This document shows positions 16,699 through 25,248 of a stretch of DNA of 64,000 nt, in pieces. The stretch spans positions 1-64,000 of the forward strand of contig JBEKTW010000020.1 of the NCBI GenBank assembly GCA_049515655.1, given 5' to 3'. Made by a program: the position numbers and the translations under genes. This DNA comes from JBEKTW01 sp049515655. Its GTDB lineage: Bacteria > Bacteroidota > Ignavibacteria > UBA10030 > SZUA-254. A model generated the notes under the pieces. That model made no database searches, was not told the origin of the DNA, and worked only from the letters and a program-made list of their open reading frames with translations. Numbering within the stretch: the stretch's first letter is position 1; each line of letters opens with the position of its first letter.

Positions 16699-17115
16699 AT
16701 GGGGGCTGTAAACGTTACTCTGCGGGGTTGAGAGTTTGTTGGTAATGGGGAATTGGAAGTCGTGTCGGAAGAATGTATAGCAAAGCTGTAAGTTTTTGTT
16801 GCATATTTGTTGCACGGTTCATTTGGGGAGGTGATTTTTGCTGTAATCTGACTGGATTTGAGTAAAAAGCTTTCCTGATTGGATTTCCCATCATAATCAA
16901 TGCGCCCCGGAACGGTGGAAGTGTGTCAGTTTCGAACGACATAAATCCGCACGAGACCTCACCTATAATCCTCTCCTAACAGGAGAGGATGGAGTGGCTT
17001 TGGGCCGATGTTGTGGATGCTAACGCCCTCTCCTCTCAGGAGAGGGCTACGGGTGAGGTCTGGTCAACTTGACTCGCCCGATAATTTCCGAAACTGAGAC
17101 AGCGCCCCGGAACCA
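16699..17115. repeat. Intergenic region with right island border and palindromic repeats
   Basis: 16699-16890 is the AT-rich tail of the island, without a gene. Right of the border two inverted copies of a unit face each other: GACCTCACCTATAATCCTCTCC (near 16956) and, inverted, GGAGAGGGCTACGGGTGAGGTC (near 17040). GCGCCCCGGAAC occurs twice (16902-16913, 17102-17113), each beside an inverted GTGTCAGTTTCG/CGAAACTGAGAC. The whole 16902-17113 block thus looks like a compound REP/BIME-type repeat between the island and the peptidase gene. Confidence 0.6.
16891..16904 (+). repeat. Right 14-bp direct repeat of the island
   Basis: TCATAATCAATGCG, identical to 13722-13735. It marks the right border of the lower-GC segment; GC-rich sequence starts directly after it. 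Confidence 0.75.
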
Positions 17116-18144
17116 TCAGCGAATCCTGCGCAGACGGTGCAGCACGTGATAGGTCGATACAATCACCAGCTCCACGAGTTTTTCCGTTGCCTGGTCGGGG
17201 TGAACCCGCAAGTTGTTCAGCGCGCAGATGGTCTGAATTTCGCGAAGATAGACCCGAACATCCCGTTTGTCGAGACCCGCGATCCATGTCGCCAGCTCTT
17301 CCTCGAGATACTCCCCGTAGTTCTGGATAAACAGTTCCGCGCGGATGAAGCGACGGGTCCGGGGAGTTACCCCGGAGAAGATTTCCTTGAGGTCCTGCGT
17401 GTACTCCTTGACGCGCGGGTCGACTTTCTTTTCTATTGCAAAGTATTCGGCTACCGTCAACGGGATAGTTTTGTAGTTCCCCGACTCGTCGTAGCGCACT
17501 TTCAACGGACGGCGGTCGGCGATTTTTTCCTTACGGAAAAGATGGTCAACGTAGCGCAGTTTCTCGAGCGCCCCGTTCCAACGCCGGTAATTCCACTTCC
17601 ACTTGGAGGTCGGGTCAAGCCAGACGGCAAACGTTTCGGCAAAATCTTCGTCAGGATGCTTTTGCGCGTAGTGGGGATTTCCGATATGGTGGAGGTATCT
17701 GACGAACTGCCGGCTGTAGGCATCGTAGCTGTAAAAATTCCGGTAGCGCTTCCGGAAATGTCCGAACAGCCTCCTCCAGTCGTCTCGTTGCCAGAGTTTG
17801 TAGATGTAATTCAGCGCGTGCCCGACTTCGTGTCGGAGAAGCATCATCATCTCATCCTTCGAGTACGATATGTAGTACCGTTTTGCGATCGCGTGGAGCG
17901 TCCGGCTCGCAAGATAAAAGGGGATCTCAATGGAACCCGTCCTGTCGATGCACCCCCATGGCTCATCTCCAAAATACACATGGGGAAAATAGGAGATGTG
18001 GTTCTTCTTCAGCTCCCTTCGCAGCTGGATGAGGCAATCGCGAAGCGTATCCGCGGGGCGAAGTTCCATCTCGCTGATACGCTGGTTGAGAAGTTTTTGA
18101 AATGAAAGCTCCCGCACGCGCGGATGCTTTGATGAAATCGTCAT
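17116..18144 (-). CDS. Putative zinc metallopeptidase (HExxH family)
   Basis: The 342-residue protein has MMLLRHEVGHALNYIYKLW near residue 105, a canonical HExxH zinc site, and HPDEDFAETFAVWLDP near 165 supplying a likely third ligand and a helper acid. No signal peptide or membrane span is visible, so a cytoplasmic location is likely. It resembles the putative zinc-binding metallopeptidase families found in Bacteroidota and Proteobacteria, whose substrates are unknown. The last third is helical and charged. It follows clpC on the same strand but a strong terminator separates them, so it may have its own promoter. Confidence 0.7.
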   Translation of the reverse strand: MTISSKHPRVRELSFQKLLNQRISEMELRPADTLRDCLIQLRRELKKNHISYFPHVYFGDEPWGCIDRTGSIEIPFYLASRTLHAIAKRYYISYSKDEMMMLLRHEVGHALNYIYKLWQRDDWRRLFGHFRKRYRNFYSYDAYSRQFVRYLHHIGNPHYAQKHPDEDFAETFAVWLDPTSKWKWNYRRWNGALEKLRYVDHLFRKEKIADRRPLKVRYDESGNYKTIPLTVAEYFAIEKKVDPRVKEYTQDLKEIFSGVTPRTRRFIRAELFIQNYGEYLEEELATWIAGLDKRDVRVYLREIQTICALNNLRVHPDQATEKLVELVIVSTYHVLHRLRRIR

Positions 18145-18160
18145 CTGTCGGAATTAGAAT

Positions 18161-18193
18161 AAAAAACCCCGTCCCGTAGTGTCGGGATGGGGT
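18161..18193 (-). terminator. Intrinsic terminator of clpC
   Basis: AACCCCATCCCG and CGGGACGGGGTT pair around ACACTA on the minus strand and are followed by a run of six T. It lies about 23 bases after the clpC stop codon. Confidence 0.85.
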
Positions 18194-18215
18194 TGAATGT
18201 TACGGGCGTCGTTCG

Positions 18216-20714
18216 TTATGAGACACTGGCACCCTCTTCTTTCGTGGATGCCACTTTGCTCTTCTTCGCGCGGTTGCTTTCAGTAAACCTGAGCGAATCG
18301 GTTTTCTTGTTGTACTTCACGTTGACGATGCTCTCATCTGTGAATTTATTGCGCAGTATCTCTTCCGCAATCGGGTCTTCAAGATACTTCTGCAACGCGC
18401 GCTTCAAGGGACGGGCGCCAAACGCCGGGTCATAGCCCTTGTTCACAAGGAATTCACGTGCGTGCTTCGTAAGATGGATATTGATCTTCATCGAGGCCAT
18501 TCTCTTGACGAGCTCCGTCATCTGAATGTCGATGATGTTATCAATGTGCTCTCGCGTCAGATTGTGGAAGACGATCGTATCGTCGATGCGGTTGAGAAAC
18601 TCGGGGTTGAATACGCGTTTGAGGGCGTCTTCAATGGTGTTCTTCATCGTCTCATAGGAATCCTGGGGCTTATCCGTCCCGAAACCGAAACCACCGCCGG
18701 ACTTGATATCGCGGGAACCGATATTCGAAGTCATGATGAGGATCGTATTCTTGAAATCGACGCGGCGGCCGAGATTGTCGGTCAGCACGCCGTCATCCAG
18801 CACCTGCAGCAGAATGTTGAAGACGTCGGGATGGGCTTTTTCGATTTCGTCCAGTAGGACCACGGCATAGGGTTTCCGGCGGACTTTCTCCGTAAGCTGG
18901 CCGCCTTCTTCGTACCCGACGTATCCCGGAGGCGCGCCGACGAGCCGGGAAACATTGAATTTCTCCATGTACTCGCTCATGTCGATGCGAATGAGAGCTT
19001 CGTCCGAATCGAAAAGGTAGCGCGCCAGAACCTTTGCAAGTTCCGTTTTGCCGACACCGGTCGGCCCGAGGAAGATAAACGAGCCGATGGGGCGCTTCGG
19101 GTCTTTCAAGCCCGCGCGCGTCCGGCGAATGGCCTTGCTGAGTTTCACAATCGCTTCGTCCTGGCCGACGATGGAGCCCTTGAGAGCTTTTTCCATCTTG
19201 AGCAGTTTGTCGGATTCCGGCTGGGCAATTTTATTCACCGGTATACCGGTCATCATCGAGACGACATCCGCGATAATTTCTTCGGTGACCTCGTACACCG
19301 TTTCCTGCGCCTTCAACTCCCACTCGCGCTTGGCTAGATCGAGGTCGCTGATATACTTTTTCTCCAGGTCGCGCAGGCGCGCGGCTTCTTCAAAATTCTG
19401 ATTTTTGACCACCTGGTTTTTCGACATCTTGATTTTTTCGACTTCACCCTCCAGCTCCAGGATTTCTTTGGGAACGTGAATGTGCGAGAGGTGGACCCGG
19501 GAACCGGCTTCATCCATGACATCGATCGCCTTGTCCGGCAGGTAGCGATCGGTGATGTAGCGGTCACTCAGGCGAACGGCGGTCTCAAGGGCCTGGTCGG
19601 AATACCTGACACTGTGGTGCTCTTCGTACTTGTGCTTGATGCTCTTGAGAATCTGGTTCGTTTCATCGACGGTCGTCGCGTCAACCATGATCTTTTGAAA
19701 ACGACGGTCAAGGGCTCCGTCTTTCTCGATATACTGGCGGTATTCGTTGAGGGTCGTCGCGCCGATACACTGGACATCGCCGCGCGACAGCGCCGGCTTG
19801 AACATGTTCGAGGCGTCCAGCGAGCCGGATGCGCCGCCCGCCCCGACAATCGTGTGCAACTCATCGATGAACAGGATGACGTCTTTCGCTTTTTCCAGCT
19901 CGTTCATCACCGCTTTCATGCGTTCTTCAAACTGGCCGCGGTATTTTGTACCCGCGACGAGCGCGGCAAGATCGAGGGTGACGACACGCTTGTCGTGCAG
20001 GACACGCGAAACCTTCTTCTGGACGATGCGAAGGGCCAGACCCTCAGCGATGGCGGTTTTCCCCACCCCGGGTTCGCCGATGAGCACCGGATTGTTCTTC
20101 TTGCGACGGCTCAAGACCTGCGCGACGCGCTCAATTTCTTTTTCTCTCCCGATGACGGGATCGAGCTTGTCTTCCATCGCGAGTTTGGTCAGGTCGCGGC
20201 CAAAGTTGTCGAGGACCGGTGTTTTCGATTTCTCGGCCCGACGTTCGGCCATGGAGACCGCTGGCTGGGTGGACGGTTTGCCGCTGATAATATTATCCAG
20301 CTCATTGCGCACGACATCATAGTGCACATTGAACTGATGGAGAATCTGCGCCGCGATATTATCGTCGTCCCGGAGGAGAGAAAGCAGGAGATGTTCCGTC
20401 CCGATGACATCGGATTTGTACAGTTTCGCTTCGAGATAGGTAATCTTTAGGACTTTTTCGGCTTGTTTTGTCAGCGGGATGTTCCCGATCGTTAGCGTGC
20501 CGCCGGAGGTGCGCACCGTATCTTCAATGGCTTTCTTCAACTTGAAGAGGTCGACGCCGATATTGCGAAGGATCTTCACCGCGATCCCCTCTCCTTCGCG
20601 GATCACCCCGAGCAGCAGATGTTCGGTGCCGATGTAATCATGTCCAAGGCGCAATGCTTCTTCCCGGCTCAGCCGGATGACGTCCTGAACTCTATTGGAA
20701 AAATTACCTTCCAT
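18216..20714 (-). CDS. clpC: ATP-dependent Clp protease ATP-binding subunit ClpC
   Basis: This 832-residue AAA+ unfoldase feeds substrates to ClpP in the cytoplasm and acts in protein quality control and stress. In order: two Clp_N repeats (residues 1-145, with LGHDYIGTEHLLLG and SDVIGTEHLLLS), AAA-1 with Walker A GEPGVGKTAIAEG near 218 and Walker B VILFIDELHTI near 281, a UVR segment (NFEEAARLRDLEKKY near 435) in the middle domain, and AAA-2 with GPTGVGKTELAK near 555 and VVLLDEIEKAHPDVF. The UVR segment separates ClpC from ClpB and ClpA. The length matches the family. No mcsA/mcsB/ctsR genes are adjacent. Confidence 0.97.
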   Translation of the reverse strand: MEGNFSNRVQDVIRLSREEALRLGHDYIGTEHLLLGVIREGEGIAVKILRNIGVDLFKLKKAIEDTVRTSGGTLTIGNIPLTKQAEKVLKITYLEAKLYKSDVIGTEHLLLSLLRDDDNIAAQILHQFNVHYDVVRNELDNIISGKPSTQPAVSMAERRAEKSKTPVLDNFGRDLTKLAMEDKLDPVIGREKEIERVAQVLSRRKKNNPVLIGEPGVGKTAIAEGLALRIVQKKVSRVLHDKRVVTLDLAALVAGTKYRGQFEERMKAVMNELEKAKDVILFIDELHTIVGAGGASGSLDASNMFKPALSRGDVQCIGATTLNEYRQYIEKDGALDRRFQKIMVDATTVDETNQILKSIKHKYEEHHSVRYSDQALETAVRLSDRYITDRYLPDKAIDVMDEAGSRVHLSHIHVPKEILELEGEVEKIKMSKNQVVKNQNFEEAARLRDLEKKYISDLDLAKREWELKAQETVYEVTEEIIADVVSMMTGIPVNKIAQPESDKLLKMEKALKGSIVGQDEAIVKLSKAIRRTRAGLKDPKRPIGSFIFLGPTGVGKTELAKVLARYLFDSDEALIRIDMSEYMEKFNVSRLVGAPPGYVGYEEGGQLTEKVRRKPYAVVLLDEIEKAHPDVFNILLQVLDDGVLTDNLGRRVDFKNTILIMTSNIGSRDIKSGGGFGFGTDKPQDSYETMKNTIEDALKRVFNPEFLNRIDDTIVFHNLTREHIDNIIDIQMTELVKRMASMKINIHLTKHAREFLVNKGYDPAFGARPLKRALQKYLEDPIAEEILRNKFTDESIVNVKYNKKTDSLRFTESNRAKKSKVASTKEEGASVS

Positions 20715-20803
20715 GTTTTATCCCCTGATTGATAGACTCGTTGCCGCTATCTACAAAACGCTTCTTTTGGGTATCTGGTTTCCTGCATGGGTATCTATTT
20801 AAT

Positions 20804-20832
20804 AATATAGGCAAAAACGCAGGATTAATCAA
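20804..20832 (-). promoter_or_regulatory. Promoter of clpC
   Basis: On the minus strand TTGATT (20827-20832) is followed after 17 bases by TATATT (20804-20809). It lies 90 bases before the clpC start, overlapping the 3' end of the decayed nth remnant. Confidence 0.65.
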
Positions 20833-21104
20833 GAATCGATATCACACTCTTCGCAATGGGGGTTCGTCGGTCGACAGCTCTCTCTCCCGAGAAACGAGAA
20901 GCTCATTCCCGCCTCGTTCCAAAATCCCTGCGGGATGTTTTTCATCAACTGCTCCTCGATTTTTCCCCGCGTGGACCCGGCGGCCATGCCAAGACGCTGA
21001 ACGACGCGCTCGACGTGCAGATCGACGATAATACCTTCCGCGAGACTGCCCGATTCGCGAATGATGACATTGGATGGAAACGCCCTTTGGAGAGGATTTT
21101 TTTC
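20829..21104 (-). pseudogene. Decayed endonuclease III (nth) remnant
   Basis: Minus-strand translation ending at the TGA 20829-20831 reads AEGIIVDLHVERVVQRLGMA, then KIEEQLMKNIPQGFWNEAGM, then CRPTNPHCEEC. These match the C-terminal half of endonuclease III: VDTHV with the catalytic Asp, the helix before the cluster, and C-x6-C-x2-C of the [4Fe-4S] loop. The fourth Cys is lost because the frame stops four residues later. An in-frame TGA (21105-21107) precedes and the N-terminal half, including the helix-hairpin-helix with its catalytic Lys, is absent. So the gene is broken; base-excision function must come from another copy if at all. The rest of 20715-21241 shows only promoters for clpC and the TPR gene. 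Confidence 0.7.
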
Positions 21105-21202
21105 TCATTGCCGGAAAATTGAGCGGATGTAATGGTTTGACCTATAAGATTGTTATACCAGGGAACCCGGAATACGGCGGGGCCGGCCTGATTTCGGTCT
21201 TC

Positions 21203-21231
21203 TTGTTATTGCAAGCTGAAATTACTATATT
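21203..21231 (+). promoter_or_regulatory. Promoter of the TPR-lipoprotein-EnvC operon
   Basis: TTGTTA (21203-21208), 17-base spacer, TATATT (21226-21231). The first ATG follows 11 bases later (21242), so the transcript start would nearly coincide with it; the second ATG at 21251 may be used. Confidence 0.55.
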
Positions 21232-21241
21232 TTTTTAACAA

Positions 21242-22981
21242 ATGATAATTATGAAGGGAAAACAACGCGTTCGCGCGAGCATCGTCGTGCTCGGCACGCT
21301 CCTTGCCGTCGCATTCATCGGATGCTCCGGATCAAGAAACACGGCAGAACCACATTCAGCGCCGGTCGCGAAAAATACCGGCACCTCGGTTAATGAACTG
21401 TCCCTTGACCACTACCTCAATGGCTTGATGTTCGACCAAAAAGAGGAGTACGCATCGGCAATCCTTGAGTATCAAGATGCCCTCCAGTATGAAAAGGACC
21501 CGGCGATTTACTTCGCGCTCTCGAAAGACTATTCCGTCCTTGGAAAACATACCCTCGCGATTCAAAATGGCCGTGAGGCGCTCCGTCTCAATCCGGACAA
21601 CCGCGCCTATCATGAGAACCTGGCCGAGATCTACGTTCATGCCTTTGAATGGGACAGTGCGATCAGGGAATATGAAGAGATCATCCGCGCCGATTCCGAC
21701 TATCAGGAAGCATGGTACAACGTGGCGCGTTTGTACCAGATCCGATCGCCCGCGAAAGCACTGGAAGTGTACCAGAGCATTATCGACCGGTTCGGCCCAA
21801 GCTGGGACGCTTATCTGCAGACCGCTCAGATGTATACCGGGTTGGGAAAATTCGACAAAGCCATTGACGCACTGAAAGGGTTGTTGACCCTGGACCCGAC
21901 GAATTTCGAAGTCAAGAAGACTCTCGCCGACACGTACCTTCGCGAGGATAGTGTTGACGCGGCGCTTGCGTTGTACGGAGAGCTCATCGAACGCCACCCT
22001 GAAGATTTTCTTGTTCGCGCATCCCTCGCCCACGCCTACCTGGCGAAGCGGGACTACGATGACGCGAAGCGGCAGTTCGAAATTGTCCTCAAGAAAGACA
22101 CGCTGACTGCGGACCAGCAAATTCAGTTCGGCCAGGTTTTTGCATCGTTCATTCAGAAGGATTCCGCCGTCGCGCCCATCGCTCGAGATCTTTTTATCTC
22201 CATTCAACAATCCTACCCGAACGATTGGCGCCCATGCATGTTCCTCGGCGCCATTGCCAACGCCGTGCATGACGATTCGAGCGCATTGTTGAATTTCGGG
22301 CGGGTCACAAAACTCGCGAGCTGGAATGCCGACGGTTGGATCGGAGTCGCATCGATTTGGTTCGACCGAAACGATTTTCAGCAGACTCTCCACGTTCTCG
22401 ATGAGGCAAAACATTATATTCCGAACGAATTTCGCCTCTATTTCCTTCTCGGACTATCGTATCAACGGCTCCACCAGGGAATCGAGGCCGCTGACGCCCT
22501 CGAGCACGCCGTTCAACTGAATGAAAAAAGTGTAGACGCGCTTGCATCACTCGCGCTGGTCTACGACGAGATGAAACGCATTGAGGAGTCCGACAGCACC
22601 TACGAGCGTGCTCTGCGCATCGACCCGCACAATCATCTCGTGCTGAATAACTACGGCTACAGCCTGGCGGACCGCGGCCTTCAACTTCAGCGCGCGGTGA
22701 AAATGGTGAAAGAGGCACTCGACCAGCAGCCGAACAATACCTCGTATCTCGACTCCATGGGCTGGGTGTATTTTCGCTTTGGGCAGTATGAAGAGGCCGA
22801 ACGGTTCATCCGTAAGGCCGTCGAGCTCGGCACCACGAGTGCCGTCATCCATGAACACATGGGAGATGTATATTCGAAACTCGACCAAAAGGAAAAGGCC
22901 ATCGAATCGTGGAAGAAGGCGCTCGAGCTTGACGCCGGGAACAGCACACTGAAAGAGAAAATCGAACGGGGGAGTTTGTGA
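21242..22981 (+). CDS. TPR-repeat outer-membrane lipoprotein
   Basis: The 579-residue product has a lipoprotein signal peptide (VVLGTLLAVAFIGCSGS, acylation at Cys near residue 29). After a linker about a dozen tetratricopeptide repeats fill the rest, for example LALYGELIERHPEDFLVRASLAHAY-type units and a final pair ending EKAIESWKKALELDAGN. It is probably a periplasmic scaffold. It overlaps the next lipoprotein gene by four bases and that gene overlaps an EnvC-like gene, so the three form one operon, suggesting a shared role at the cell envelope or division site. No enzyme motif is seen. Start could be ATG 21242 or 21251. Confidence 0.85.
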   Translation: MIIMKGKQRVRASIVVLGTLLAVAFIGCSGSRNTAEPHSAPVAKNTGTSVNELSLDHYLNGLMFDQKEEYASAILEYQDALQYEKDPAIYFALSKDYSVLGKHTLAIQNGREALRLNPDNRAYHENLAEIYVHAFEWDSAIREYEEIIRADSDYQEAWYNVARLYQIRSPAKALEVYQSIIDRFGPSWDAYLQTAQMYTGLGKFDKAIDALKGLLTLDPTNFEVKKTLADTYLREDSVDAALALYGELIERHPEDFLVRASLAHAYLAKRDYDDAKRQFEIVLKKDTLTADQQIQFGQVFASFIQKDSAVAPIARDLFISIQQSYPNDWRPCMFLGAIANAVHDDSSALLNFGRVTKLASWNADGWIGVASIWFDRNDFQQTLHVLDEAKHYIPNEFRLYFLLGLSYQRLHQGIEAADALEHAVQLNEKSVDALASLALVYDEMKRIEESDSTYERALRIDPHNHLVLNNYGYSLADRGLQLQRAVKMVKEALDQQPNNTSYLDSMGWVYFRFGQYEEAERFIRKAVELGTTSAVIHEHMGDVYSKLDQKEKAIESWKKALELDAGNSTLKEKIERGSL

Positions 22982-23748
22982 TCAGATGGCAATCGGCTCT
23001 CGCGGTCGGTTTGACGCTTGCATTGATCGGTTGCGCCCCTCACCGGGAAATTATCAAAAAAGAACGGACGCTGACTGCCGATGAGGTCATGAGGCGCGTG
23101 CGCGAGCGGGCGGGCTTCGTCAAGACACTCGGAGGGAGCGGCACAATCACCGTCGAGACGCGCGAAGCGTCCACCAGCGGGTCGTTCGACGTGGTTCTCA
23201 AGAAACCCGATTCGCTGCGCGTCGAATTTCACGGACCATTCGGTATCCACGTCGGCACACTCACCGTCTCTCGCGACCAGTTTGTCTTTTTCAACAGAAG
23301 AGAGAACACCGCCGTCATCGGAAAACCCGACGGTTCGACGCTGCAATCGATGTTTCATCTGAAAATCCGGTGCGAGGAGCTGGTGAACGCATTCGCCGGC
23401 GGATTCCCCGACGCCGATGATCACGATTCGCTCGCGGGGTTTTCGGTCGACCGGGATCTCTACGTACTCCTCTTCCGGAACGCCAACGGAACGAAGGAAT
23501 ACCGGGTCGACGGCGACGACTTTCTCGTCATGGACTATCGCACACTCGACGCGCAGGGGACCGCGACTCTCACGGGCTTCATTTCTCGCACGACGGAGGC
23601 GGGCGACGTGACGATGCCTTCATTGCTTCGAATCATTTTCCCGAACGAACACCGCAGCATCACGATCGCTTACGACGACATCCGGGTCAACGAGCCGGTG
23701 GATTGTTCCTTTGTCCTTCCCAAGAACGTAGAGCGTATCGACCGATGA
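22978..23748 (+). CDS. Lipoprotein with LolA-like fold (DUF4292-like)
   Basis: The 256-residue product starts with GTG, overlapping the upstream stop codon by GTGA. It has a lipoprotein signal (LAVGLTLALIGCAPHRE). The following beta-rich region, with SGSFDVVLKKPDSLRVEFHGPFG near residue 75 and DQFVFFNRRENTAVIG near 100, resembles DUF4292 proteins of Bacteroidota, which are related to LolA/LolB lipoprotein carriers. A role in outer-membrane lipoprotein handling is possible but unproven. It is coupled to the TPR lipoprotein upstream and to the EnvC-like gene downstream. Confidence 0.75.
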   Translation: MIRWQSALAVGLTLALIGCAPHREIIKKERTLTADEVMRRVRERAGFVKTLGGSGTITVETREASTSGSFDVVLKKPDSLRVEFHGPFGIHVGTLTVSRDQFVFFNRRENTAVIGKPDGSTLQSMFHLKIRCEELVNAFAGGFPDADDHDSLAGFSVDRDLYVLLFRNANGTKEYRVDGDDFLVMDYRTLDAQGTATLTGFISRTTEAGDVTMPSLLRIIFPNEHRSITIAYDDIRVNEPVDCSFVLPKNVERIDR

Positions 23749-24974
23749 CGGGAATTCGACTCACACTCGTGTTGGCTCTCGCAGCGACTCTTCTCATCCC
23801 GGCACGCCTGCTCCCTACCGAGGAAGATAACATAAAGAGCAAGCAGGCCGAGCTGACGAAGCTGCGAGAGGAAATCGAACAGTATGAAGAAAAAATCAAA
23901 GAACATGAGAAGAAGGAACACGCGACACTGGAATTGCTGGATACCTATGACCGCCAGGAGACCCTCTTGAGAAAGCTGGTCGGCGAATTGCGCAAGGAGG
24001 AACGGACCCTCCAGGGGAACATCGACGATACGAAGCGTTCGATTCAGGAACTCGGCGGACAGGTTTCCTACCTGAAGCGCAATTACGCCAGTTATGTTTC
24101 GAATGTGTACCGCTACGGCCGCACGTACGACCTCGAGCTGCTCCTCACATCGAAATCGCTCAACCAGGTCCTCGTGCGGGCTGAATACCTGCGCCGGTTC
24201 TCGGACCAGCGAAAAAAAGACCTGGATAAAATCACCACGAAGTGCGAAGCCATTGAGGAGGAAAATCTCAAGCTCCAGCGGCAGCTTGTCGAACAACGAC
24301 AGCTCATCACCGATAAAGCAGCCGAAGAGAAGAAACTTCAAGACCAAATGAAGAAGCGCAAGAAGATGCTCGCCACCATCCGGAGAGATAAGAAAATGCT
24401 CCGTCAGGATGCTGACCGAACACTCGCCGCCGCCCAGGAACTTGAACAATTGATCTCGAAACTCATCGAGCAGGAGCGCATACGAAAAGCCCGTGAGGCC
24501 GCACGGGCGAAAGAAGGCAAGGCGCCGCCGCCGAGCATCGCTCCCTCCGGGCAGGCATTTGTCGATCGGCGCGGACACCTGCGCTGGCCGGTGTCGCAGG
24601 GGAGAATCGTCACCCGCTTCGGCAACCAGCAACACCCGGTCCTGAAAACCATCACTCAGAATACCGGCATTGATATCGCCGTACCGACCGGGACGGATGT
24701 CGAAGCCGTCGCCAATGCAGAAGTCTCGGCCATTTCCTGGCTGCCGTCTTTTGGAAACCTGGTCATCCTCGACCATTCCAACGGATACCGAACAGTGTAT
24801 GCGCATCTTTCGGAAATTGCCGTCTCCGAAGGCGAACAGGTGACCGAAGGGAATGTCATCGGCAAAAGCGGAGAATCGTTTTCCGGCTCGGTCCTCCATT
24901 TTGAGATCTGGAAAGACCGGGAGAAGCAAGACCCCGAGCACTGGCTCAGTCCGCGAGGCCTGACGAAACGCTGA
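23745..24974 (+). CDS. EnvC-like murein hydrolase activator (degenerate M23/LytM)
   Basis: The start is placed at 23745, where ATGA overlaps the preceding stop and a signal peptide (MTGIRLTLVLALAATLLIPARL) begins. Residues 25-260 form a long charged coiled coil, as in EnvC/NlpD-type activators. The C-terminal LytM domain (about 290-405) keeps the fold (YRTVYAHLSEI, VLHFEIW) but the HxxxD zinc motif reads NTGID and the HxH motif reads VLH, so two zinc ligands are missing. It therefore probably activates a cell-wall amidase at division and does not cut peptidoglycan itself. It closes a three-gene operon. Confidence 0.88.
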   Translation: MTGIRLTLVLALAATLLIPARLLPTEEDNIKSKQAELTKLREEIEQYEEKIKEHEKKEHATLELLDTYDRQETLLRKLVGELRKEERTLQGNIDDTKRSIQELGGQVSYLKRNYASYVSNVYRYGRTYDLELLLTSKSLNQVLVRAEYLRRFSDQRKKDLDKITTKCEAIEEENLKLQRQLVEQRQLITDKAAEEKKLQDQMKKRKKMLATIRRDKKMLRQDADRTLAAAQELEQLISKLIEQERIRKAREAARAKEGKAPPPSIAPSGQAFVDRRGHLRWPVSQGRIVTRFGNQQHPVLKTITQNTGIDIAVPTGTDVEAVANAEVSAISWLPSFGNLVILDHSNGYRTVYAHLSEIAVSEGEQVTEGNVIGKSGESFSGSVLHFEIWKDREKQDPEHWLSPRGLTKR

Positions 24975-25176
24975 GCCCCCTATCACCTACCCCTGGCCTC
25001 ACGCTGTTTTTTTCCCGTGGCCTCCCTTGATGCAGATCACGAGGTTCACCGGCAGTTGAATTGCCCGGCCCCGGAGACCTTTGTCGATTCCCCGCGGGAT
25101 TTCAGGCCGACGGGGATTTCTTTTGCGGTTTTTCAAAAGAATGGGACTCCTCCCTGATGCCGTAGTTCCAGCGGCC

Positions 25177-25205
25177 TTTGCTTTAAATATGAAAATTGCT
25201 ATCTT
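25177..25205 (+). promoter_or_regulatory. Probable promoter of the DUF6588 gene
   Basis: TTTGCT (25177-25182), 17-base spacer, TATCTT (25200-25205); the -35 is weak. A GGAAGGAG ribosome-binding site precedes the ATG at 25249. The rest of the 24975-25248 gap holds no gene that I can see. Confidence 0.4.
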
Positions 25206-25248
25206 TTGTTAATTCACCAATACAATTTAAATCAGTGGAAGGAGTTTT

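Larger units (their letters stand above)
13722..16904. mobile_element. 3.2-kb genomic island with HUH-rep remnant and RSH-TIR cassette
   Basis: The segment is bordered by a perfect 14-bp direct repeat (13722-13735 and 16891-16904). Between the repeats all three genes run on the plus strand, against the flanking minus-strand genes, and the DNA is visibly poorer in GC with a purine-rich coding strand. It carries the 3' part of a rolling-circle replication initiator gene, then a RelA/SpoT-domain gene and a TIR-like gene. I see no integrase or transposase. The repeat may be a duplicated target or an attachment core. The absence of the rep N terminus suggests that the element can no longer replicate by itself. 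Confidence 0.7.

Noticed and set aside
17137..18105. 322-codon plus-strand open frame opposite the metallopeptidase
   Set aside because: Antisense of a gene with an intact HExxH site; no start signal or family resemblance.
21356..22414. 352-codon minus-strand frame opposite the TPR lipoprotein
   Set aside because: The opposite strand encodes clear TPR repeats with a lipobox; the antisense frame shows no motif.
23670..24986. 438-codon minus-strand frame opposite the EnvC-like gene
   Set aside because: Shadow frame across two well-supported genes, rich in Leu/Phe because coiled-coil codons are reversed.
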